A DNA stretch of 15,146 nucleotides, from positions 1-15,146 of the forward strand of contig JBDLTZ010000147.1 of NCBI GenBank assembly GCA_039805565.1, given 5' to 3'. The DNA comes from CALJIC01 sp039805565. Its GTDB lineage: Bacteria; Chloroflexota; Chloroflexia; Chloroflexales; Roseiflexaceae. Position numbers and translations under genes: made by a program. The notes beneath the pieces are model-generated. The model saw nothing but the letters and a program-made list of their open reading frames with translations. It had not been told where the DNA came from and did not search any database. Shown piece after piece: positions 7,301-13,513 of this stretch. Position 1 is the first letter of the stretch. Every line of letters begins with the position of its first letter.

Positions 7301-9146
7301 CTCACGAGCGGCGAAGCCGGCCCCAGCGCACGAGCCGCCGCCGCTGATGGGACGCTTCGGCCACGGCCCGCGCCAGATGGGCAAGGTGGAGAAGCCGAAG
7401 GATACGCGCGGCACGGTGCGGCGACTGTGGGGCTACCTGCGCCGCCAGCGCGGGGCTCTGATCGTCACTGCGGTGATGGTTGTCATAACCAGCGCGCTGA
7501 ACGTGGTCGGGCCGTACCTGCTCGGCCTGGCGATCGACGACTACGTGCTCACCGGCGACCTGACCGGGCTGGCGCGCCTATGCCTGCTGATGCTCGCCAC
7601 CTACGCGCTCAGCTCGCTGCTCACCTGGCTCCAGGCCTACGTGATGGCCGGCGCCGCCCAGCGCACCGTGCGCGACCTGCGCGCCGACCTGTTCGGGCGG
7701 CTCCAGGGGCTGCCGCTGCGCTTCTTCGACACGCGCCCCCACGGCGATCTGATGAGCCGCCTGACCAACGACGTGGAGAACGTCAACCAGGTGCTCTCCG
7801 ACGGCATCGTGCAGATCGTGTCGGGCGTGCTGGGCATGGTGGGGGTGGCGGCGCTCATGCTGGCGATCAACGCCCCGCTGGCGCTGGTGAGTATCCTGTC
7901 GATCTCTGTCATGTCACTTGTGGTCAACCGCTTTCTGGCGCCTCGGCTGCGCTCGGGCTTTCGTGACCAGCAGGCGGCGCTCGGCACGCTCAACGGCCTG
8001 ATCGAGGAGACGATCACCGGCCAGCGGGTGGTCAAGGCCTACCACCGCGAGGTGGTGGTGATGGAGCAGTTCGGCGCGGCCAACCGCGAGCTGCGCCGGT
8101 CCGCCACGCGGGCGCAGGTTGTGGCGGGCTTCATCGGCCCGATGATGAACTTCGTCGGCAACCTTGGCCTGGCAGTGGTGGCGGGCGTGGGCGGCTGGAT
8201 GGCGGTGCAGGGGCTCGCCACGGTCGGCACGATCGCCAGCTTCATCACCTTCTCGCGCCAGTTCGGCCGGCCGCTGAACGAGCTCGCCACGCTGTACGGC
8301 GCGATCCAGTCGGCGGTGGCCGGCGCCGAGCGGGTGTTCGCGGTGATCGACGAGCCGTCCGAGGTGGACGCGCCGGATGCGGCGCCCGCACAGGCCATCC
8401 GCGGCGAGGTGGTGTTCGAGGATGTCAGCTTCGGCTACGTGCCGGAGGTGCCGGTGCTGAAGGGTGTGAGCCTGCGCGCCGCCCCCGGCCAGACGATCGC
8501 GCTTGTAGGGCCGACCGGCGCCGGCAAGACGACTGTGGTCAACCTGCTGACGCGCTTCTATGAGGTGGACGCAGGCCGCATCACGATCGACGGCCGCGAC
8601 ATCCGCGAGCTGCGCAAGGAGGACCTGCGACGTCAGCTCGGCATTGTGCTGCAGGACACGTTCCTGTTCAGCGCGACGGTGCTGGACAACATCCGCTATG
8701 GCCGCCCGGACGCCACCGAGGAGGAGGTGCTGGAGGCGGCGCGGCTTGCCAACGCCGATCAGTTCATCCACCGCCTGCCAGAGGGGTACCACACGCCGCT
8801 CTCGGAGCGCGGCGGCAACCTGAGCCAGGGCCAGCGCCAGCTGCTCGCTATCGCGCGCGCCATCCTGGCGGACCCGAAGATCCTGATTCTGGACGAGGCG
8901 ACCAGCAGCGTGGACACGCGCACCGAGCAGCACATCCAGGAAGCGATGCTGCGCCTGATGGCCGGCCGCACGAGCTTCGTGATCGCCCACCGCCTGAGCA
9001 CGATCCGCGAGGCCGACCAGATCCTGGTGGTCAACGGCGGCGAGATCGTCGAGCGCGGGACGCACGCCGAGCTGCTCGATGCCGGCGGGTTCTACGCGCG
9101 GCTGTACGCCGGCCAGTTTGAGCATGTGGCGGGCGCCGCGGCGTAG
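7293..9146 (+). CDS. Heterodimeric ABC exporter subunit with catalytic ATP site (TM288/BmrD type)
   Basis: This 617-residue half-transporter is the partner of the preceding gene. A charged, Pro-rich N-terminal extension of about 40 residues precedes the six-helix membrane domain (about 45-355) and the nucleotide-binding domain (about 370-605). It has Walker A GPTGAGKTT (406-414), Q-loop Gln454, Walker B ILILDE with catalytic Glu535, and the normal switch His566 in VIAHRLS. Its ABC signature is LSQGQ (510-514) instead of LSGGQ. So the hydrolytic ATP site would pair this subunit's Walker motifs with the partner's LSGGQ, while LSQGQ faces the degenerate site. This is the same split as in TM287/288. 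The ATG (7293) overlaps the upstream TGA in ATGACTGA, with GGAG 9 bases before it, which suggests translational coupling and equal synthesis of both halves. A heptad hairpin follows the stop codon. Confidence 0.94.
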   Translation: MTDSRAAKPAPAHEPPPLMGRFGHGPRQMGKVEKPKDTRGTVRRLWGYLRRQRGALIVTAVMVVITSALNVVGPYLLGLAIDDYVLTGDLTGLARLCLLMLATYALSSLLTWLQAYVMAGAAQRTVRDLRADLFGRLQGLPLRFFDTRPHGDLMSRLTNDVENVNQVLSDGIVQIVSGVLGMVGVAALMLAINAPLALVSILSISVMSLVVNRFLAPRLRSGFRDQQAALGTLNGLIEETITGQRVVKAYHREVVVMEQFGAANRELRRSATRAQVVAGFIGPMMNFVGNLGLAVVAGVGGWMAVQGLATVGTIASFITFSRQFGRPLNELATLYGAIQSAVAGAERVFAVIDEPSEVDAPDAAPAQAIRGEVVFEDVSFGYVPEVPVLKGVSLRAAPGQTIALVGPTGAGKTTVVNLLTRFYEVDAGRITIDGRDIRELRKEDLRRQLGIVLQDTFLFSATVLDNIRYGRPDATEEEVLEAARLANADQFIHRLPEGYHTPLSERGGNLSQGQRQLLAIARAILADPKILILDEATSSVDTRTEQHIQEAMLRLMAGRTSFVIAHRLSTIREADQILVVNGGEIVERGTHAELLDAGGFYARLYAGQFEHVAGAAA

Positions 9147-9150
9147 TCTC

Positions 9151-9231
9151 GAGTCTTGAGTCTTGAGCCTTGAGGCTTGAGGCTCGAGTTTTGCGTGCTG
9201 AGAACGACTCACGGCTCACGGCTCAAGACTC
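9151..9231. repeat. Heptad-built inverted repeat after the ABC operon
   Basis: Six consecutive 7-base units starting with GAG run from 9151 to 9192: GAGTCTT twice, GAGCCTT, GAGGCTT, GAGGCTC and GAGTTTT. The right arm (9206-9231) contains CTCACGG twice, CTCAAGA and CTC. The arms 9151-9176 and 9206-9231 pair at 22 of 26 positions around a 29-base loop. The structure begins 4 bases after the ABC stop codon and resembles the one after the MATE gene. It could end or protect the transcript; there is no T-run after it. Confidence 0.85.
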
Positions 9232-9331
9232 CCGCGCTCCCTGGAGACCGTGCGCGCCTTCTTCAGATCGAGTAGGATTCTACAGCGAAATGCACAGACG
9301 CTGATCACGGCTGCTCGCTGTGCGTCGCGTT
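9232..9331. other. Non-coding stretch before the heptad array
   Basis: No gene or strong promoter is visible here. A short inverted repeat, GCACAG (9292-9297) and CTGTGC (9318-9323), flanks TGATCA (9302-9307). It could belong to an operator of the glycosidase operon, but nothing in the sequence shows that. The promoter for the glycosidase genes is probably in this stretch or within the array that follows; I could not pick out convincing -35 and -10 boxes. Confidence 0.3.
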
Positions 9332-9428
9332 CTGATGCTTCAGCGTTCAGCGTTCAGCCTTCGGCGTTCTGATGCTTCAGCGTTCAGCGTTCAGCGTTCT
9401 GATGCTTCAGCATTCAGCCTTCAGCGTT
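9332..9428 (+). repeat. Compound 7-base repeat array upstream of the GH35 gene
   Basis: Three blocks each start with CTGATGCTT (9332, 9369 and 9399), followed by three or four heptads of consensus CAGCGTT. Block one has four heptads (9341-9368), block two three (9378-9398) and block three three (9408-9428). Variants are CAGCCTT, CAGCATT and CGGCGTT. The blocks are therefore 37, 30 and 30 bases. The array ends 32 bases before the GH35 start codon. The stretch is open in the GH35 frame, but the ribosome site lies after it, so it is more likely leader than protein. Confidence 0.9.
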
Positions 9429-9460
9429 CTGCTCTAGAGACCAGCAAGGAGCCCTCAGCG

Positions 9461-11089
9461 ATGTCGCTTCCTGACCCGTCACACCGCCATGCCACACCTC
9501 ACCTGCGCGTGCAGGGCGCCGTCACCCAGCTGATCGTCGACGGCGGGCCGTTCCTGGTGCTCGGCGGCGAGCTGCACAACTCCTCCGCCTCCAGCCTCGC
9601 GTACATGCGGCCGGTCTGGCCGCGCCTCGCCGCGCTCGGGCTCAACACCGTCCTCGCCACCGTCTCATGGGAGCAGGTTGAGCCTGAGGAGGGCGCCTTC
9701 GACTTCGCGCTGGTGGACGGGCTGCTGGAGGAGGCGCGCGCGCACGGCCTGCGGCTCGTCCTGCTCTGGTTCGGCAGCTGGAAGAACGGCGTCTCCAGCT
9801 ACGCCCCGCCCTGGGTGAAGCGCGACGCCACCCGCTTCCCGCGCGCCCGACTCGCGGACGGCCGCGCGGTCGAGGTGCTCTCGACGCTCTCCGAGGCCGC
9901 CCGCGAGGCCGACGCGCGGGCCTTCGCCGCGCTTATGCGCCACCTGCGCGCTGCGGACGGCGAACGGCACACGGTGATCATGGTCCAGGTGGAGAACGAG
10001 GTCGGACTGTTGGGCGACTCGCGCGACCGCTCGCATGAGGCGAATGCGGCGTTCGCCGCGCCTGTGCCACCCGAGCTCCTCGCTCACCTACGCGAGCACA
10101 CCGACGCGCTCGACCCCGCCCTGCGCGCGCGCTGGGAGGCCGCCGGGGGCCGGGACGCGGGCTCCTGGGAGGAGGTCTTCGGCGCCGGCACAGCCACCGA
10201 CGAGCTGTTCATGGCCTGGTGCTACGCATGCTATATCGAGGCGGTGGCGGCCGCCGGCAAGGCCGAGTACGACCTGCCGCTGTTCGTCAACGCCTGGCTG
10301 AATGCCGAGGTGCCGCTCCCCGGCGTCCCGGCCGGCGGTCCGCAGCCGGGCCACTACCCCAGCGGCGGGCCGCTGCCGCACGTGCTGGACATCTGGCGGG
10401 CCGGCGCGCCAAGCCTCGATATGCTCGCGCCCGATATCTACTTCGGCGACTACGAGGAGTGGTGCCAGCGCTACACCCGGCGCGGCAACCCGCTGTTCGT
10501 GCCCGAGATGCGGCGCGATGCCGAGGGCGTGCGGAACGTGTTCATGGCGTTTGCCGAGTACGGCGCCATCGGCGTCTCGCCCTTCGCGATCGACTCGCTC
10601 GAGCCGGCCGACGACGGGCCGCTGCGGGCCTGCTACGCGCTGCTGCGGCAGGTGGCCCCGATCGTGCTGGCGCACCAGGGGATGGGCACGATCACCGGTT
10701 TCCGCCTCGACGCCGTGCAGCCGAGGGTGGTGCGCGAGCTGGGCGGCTACGAGCTGGAGATCACGCTGGCGCACGGCTTCGGCTTCCAGATCGAGCAGGG
10801 CTATGGGCTGGTCGTCGCCACTGGGCCGGGCATGTTCCTCGGCGCGGGCTTCGGCTTCCAGGTGGCTTTCAGGCCCCTCACCGCTGGGCCGGCGCAGGCC
10901 GGCATCCTGGCCGTGGACGAGGGCACGCTGGAGGATGGGCGCTGGTCGGCGGCGCGGCGGCTGAACGGCGATGAAACCTTTGGCGGGACGCGCTGGCGCT
11001 TCCCGGCCCCCGGCCCGAGCGCCGGCCTGATCCCCATACTCGGCGCGGGCACCGGGCTCTCGCGCTGCGAGCTCTACCGCTACGAGTGA
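9461..11089 (+). CDS. GH35-like glycosidase with DUF5597 domain (putative beta-galactosidase)
   Basis: This 542-residue protein is a clan GH-A TIM-barrel glycosidase of the GH35/DUF5597 type, which should cleave beta-galactosides or a related sugar. The barrel (about 20-400) starts with LVLGGELHN (33-40) and has PVWPRLAALGLNTV. The acid/base Glu180 ends VQVENE after strand 4, and the probable nucleophile Glu349 lies in LFVPEM after strand 7. The C-terminal domain (about 405-540) contains YGLVVATGPGMFLGAG, typical of DUF5597. No signal peptide is present, so a cytoplasmic enzyme is likely. I chose the ATG at 9461, with AAGGAG 9 bases upstream; the frame is open from 9320, but that part is the heptad array. 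It begins a probable three-gene glycosidase operon. The exact substrate is uncertain, since DUF5597 proteins are active on several sugars. Confidence 0.87.
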   Translation: MSLPDPSHRHATPHLRVQGAVTQLIVDGGPFLVLGGELHNSSASSLAYMRPVWPRLAALGLNTVLATVSWEQVEPEEGAFDFALVDGLLEEARAHGLRLVLLWFGSWKNGVSSYAPPWVKRDATRFPRARLADGRAVEVLSTLSEAAREADARAFAALMRHLRAADGERHTVIMVQVENEVGLLGDSRDRSHEANAAFAAPVPPELLAHLREHTDALDPALRARWEAAGGRDAGSWEEVFGAGTATDELFMAWCYACYIEAVAAAGKAEYDLPLFVNAWLNAEVPLPGVPAGGPQPGHYPSGGPLPHVLDIWRAGAPSLDMLAPDIYFGDYEEWCQRYTRRGNPLFVPEMRRDAEGVRNVFMAFAEYGAIGVSPFAIDSLEPADDGPLRACYALLRQVAPIVLAHQGMGTITGFRLDAVQPRVVRELGGYELEITLAHGFGFQIEQGYGLVVATGPGMFLGAGFGFQVAFRPLTAGPAQAGILAVDEGTLEDGRWSAARRLNGDETFGGTRWRFPAPGPSAGLIPILGAGTGLSRCELYRYE

Positions 11090-11108
11090 TAGCATGGCGC
11101 CTGAGGCC

Positions 11109-11221
11109 GCCCGGTCGGAGGCGAGGAGGGCGGCAGGTCAGGAGCAGCAAGGGCGCAGCAGCAGGCATAACGTGCATGGAAGCGCGGAGGGGTGCTGCCG
11201 TGCCCGGTCGAAAGCGAGGAG
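11109..11221 (+). repeat. 20-bp direct repeat containing the ribosome site of the next gene
   Basis: The 20 bases at 11109-11128 recur at 11202-11221 with two differences. The second copy ends in the GAGGAG that serves as ribosome binding site for the GH3 gene starting at 11230. The first copy has the same GAGGAG but is not followed by an ATG at a useful distance. The 73 bases between the copies hold no recognised gene. The 140-bp gap (11090-11229) is otherwise featureless. Confidence 0.6.
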
Positions 11222-11229
11222 ACGCACCC

Positions 11230-13482
11230 ATGACAGGCGACGCCGTGAACTACAACCGGCTCGACCCAGCCGTCGAGGCACGCGTGGATGAGCTGCTGGC
11301 GCGCATGACCCTTGCCGAGAAGGTCGGCCAGCTGGTGCAGGGCGCCCCGCTGGAGCCCCGGCCGCGCGAGGAGATCGAGCGGCTCCAGCGGGAGGCGCAG
11401 GAGGCCGGCAGCTCGCTCCCCTTCGAGGCCATCTTCCAGCCGCGCGCCGCGCTCGACGGCGAGATCCGCTCCGGCGCCATCGGCTCGGTGCTCAACCTGG
11501 CCGACCCGAAGCTGGTCAACCGGCTGCAGCGCATCGCCGTGGAGGAGACGCGCCTGGGCATCCCGCTGATCATCGGCAGCGACGTGATCCACGGTTTCCG
11601 TACGGTCTTCCCCATCCCGCTGGCCGAGTCCTGCACCTGGAACCCGGAGCTGCTCGAGCGCGCGTCGCGCGTGGCTGCCGAGGAGGCGTCCGCGCATGGC
11701 ATCGACTGGATCTTCGCGCCGATGGTGGACGTGGCGCGTGACCCGCGCTGGGGCCGGATCGCCGAGGGTGCCGGCGAGGACGTGTTCCTGGGCGCCGAGA
11801 TGGCGCGGGCGCGGGTGCGCGGCTTCCAGGCGGCGGGCCTGGAGAGCGGCCGGCGCGTGGCTGCCTGCCCGAAGCACTATGTGGCCTACGGCGCCGCCGA
11901 GGCCGGGCGCGACTACAACACCGTGGATATCTCCGAGCGCACGCTGCGCGAGGTCTACCTGCCGCCGTTCCAGGCCGCCTTCGAGGCCGGCGCCGGCAGC
12001 GTGATGAGCTCGTTCAACGAGATCGGCGGCGTGCCGGTGAGCGCCAGCAGCCACGCGCTGCGCGCGATCCTGCGCGACGAGTGGGGCTGGCCGGGGGTGG
12101 TGCTGAGCGACTACAACGCGGTGGGCGAGCTCGTCCCGCACGGTGTCGCGGCCGACCTGTCGGAGGCTGCTCGCCTGGCGGCGCTGGCCGGTGTAGACAT
12201 GGATATGATGAGCGGCGCCTACGCGGCCCACCTGGCGGGGCTGGTGGACTCCGGCGCGGTGCCGCCTGGACTGGTGGACGAGGCGGTGCGGCGGGTGCTG
12301 CGGCTGAAGCTGGCGCTCGGCCTGTTCGAGCACCCGTACGTCGACGAGGCCCTTGGCGAGCGGGTCGTCCTGCGCGAGGAGCACCGCGCGCTGGCGCTCG
12401 AGGTCGCGCGGCAGTCGATGGTGCTGCTCGCCAACGACGGCCTGCTGCCGCTCACCCCGAGCGCGGGTCGCGTGGCGGTGGTCGGGCCGCTGGCGGACGC
12501 GCGGCGCGACATGCTCGGCACCTGGACGCTGTTCGGCAGGGAGGGGGACGCCGAGACGGTGCTGGACGGCATCCGCGCCGCCGTGGGCGAGGGGTCTGTG
12601 ACCCACGCGCCCGGCTGCCCTGTGCGGGGCGAGGGCCCGGCGGATATCGAGGCGGCCGTAGCGGCGGCGCGGGCGGCCGACGTGGTGGTGGCGGTGCTGG
12701 GCGAGAGCGCGGACATGAGCGGCGAGGCGCGCTCGCGGGCGCACCTCGGGCTACCGGGCCGCCAGCAGGAGCTGCTCGACGCGCTCGTCGCTGCGGGGAA
12801 GCCGATCGTCTGCGTGCTGATGACCGGGCGGCCGCTGGTGGTGCCGCGGCTGATCGAGCAGGTGGGCGCGCTGCTGGTGGCCTGGCACGGCGGCATCCGC
12901 GCCGGGCGCGCCGTGGCCGACCTGCTCTTCGGTGCGGCGAGCCCCTCTGGCAAGCTGACGGCCGGCTGGCCGCGCACCGAGGGCCAGATTCCGGTCTACT
13001 ACGGCCAGAAGAGCACCGGCCGCCCGGCGCAGAGCGGCGTCAATCAGTTCGGCGAGCCGTTCACCTCGCGCTACATCGATACGCCGAACGAGCCCCTGTT
13101 TCCGTTTGGGCACGGCCTGAGCTACACCACCTTCGCCTACCGGGACCTGGCCGTCGAGACGCCGGTGGTCGCCGCGGGCGGTGCGCTGGCCGTGAGCGCG
13201 GTGGTGGAGAACACCGGCGCGCGGGCGGGCGACGAGGTCGTCCAGCTGTACGTGCGCGACGTGGTGGGCAGCGTCACGCGGCCGCTGCGGGAGCTGAAGG
13301 GCTTCCGGCGGGTCGCGCTCCAGCCGGGCGAGGCGCAGACCGTGCGGTTCGAGGTGCCGGCGAGCGAGCTGGCCTTCGTGGGGGCGGACCTCAGGCGCTC
13401 CGTGGAGGCGGGGGCCTTCCAGCTCTGGATCGGCGGCAGCTCGGTGGCCGAGCTCCAGGGCACATTCGAGGTGCATCAGTGA
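11230..13482 (+). CDS. bglX: GH3 beta-glucosidase, BglX-like
   Basis: This 750-residue family 3 glycoside hydrolase resembles the BglX group, which removes glucose (sometimes xylose) from beta-linked oligosaccharides. The TIM barrel (about 10-365) shows PLIIGSDVIHGFRTVFPIPL, DPRWGRIAEGAGED, KHY (215-217) and the nucleophile Asp294 in VLSDY. The alpha/beta sandwich domain (about 380-635) carries the likely acid/base Glu499 in MSGEARSR and ends at FPFGHGLSYT. A fibronectin-III-like domain fills 650-745. E. coli BglX is periplasmic with a leader, whereas this protein starts directly with the barrel and no signal peptide is seen. I chose the ATG at 11230 because GAGGAG lies 8 bases upstream; the open frame 5' of it, back to 11086, has no such support. 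It stands between the GH35-like gene (140 bp) and the third glycosidase (31 bp), probably in one operon. Confidence 0.93.
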   Translation: MTGDAVNYNRLDPAVEARVDELLARMTLAEKVGQLVQGAPLEPRPREEIERLQREAQEAGSSLPFEAIFQPRAALDGEIRSGAIGSVLNLADPKLVNRLQRIAVEETRLGIPLIIGSDVIHGFRTVFPIPLAESCTWNPELLERASRVAAEEASAHGIDWIFAPMVDVARDPRWGRIAEGAGEDVFLGAEMARARVRGFQAAGLESGRRVAACPKHYVAYGAAEAGRDYNTVDISERTLREVYLPPFQAAFEAGAGSVMSSFNEIGGVPVSASSHALRAILRDEWGWPGVVLSDYNAVGELVPHGVAADLSEAARLAALAGVDMDMMSGAYAAHLAGLVDSGAVPPGLVDEAVRRVLRLKLALGLFEHPYVDEALGERVVLREEHRALALEVARQSMVLLANDGLLPLTPSAGRVAVVGPLADARRDMLGTWTLFGREGDAETVLDGIRAAVGEGSVTHAPGCPVRGEGPADIEAAVAAARAADVVVAVLGESADMSGEARSRAHLGLPGRQQELLDALVAAGKPIVCVLMTGRPLVVPRLIEQVGALLVAWHGGIRAGRAVADLLFGAASPSGKLTAGWPRTEGQIPVYYGQKSTGRPAQSGVNQFGEPFTSRYIDTPNEPLFPFGHGLSYTTFAYRDLAVETPVVAAGGALAVSAVVENTGARAGDEVVQLYVRDVVGSVTRPLRELKGFRRVALQPGEAQTVRFEVPASELAFVGADLRRSVEAGAFQLWIGGSSVAELQGTFEVHQ

Positions 13483-13513
13483 CACGGCCTCGCCGTGGAA
13501 GGAGAGACATGCG

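Noticed and set aside
7914..9212. 432-codon open frame on - opposite the second ABC subunit, and similar frames at 11080-12744 and 5471-6556
   Set aside because: All are antisense to genes with complete motifs, have biased composition and lack plausible starts.
9332..9428. CRISPR-like array
   Set aside because: The blocks are made of 7-base units with no unique spacers, and no cas genes are nearby.
9320..9460. N-terminal extension of the GH35-like protein starting at 9320
   Set aside because: It would translate the heptad array into a Ser/Ala/Phe/Arg repeat with no ribosome site before it. The ATG at 9461 has AAGGAG at the right distance and starts where family members begin.
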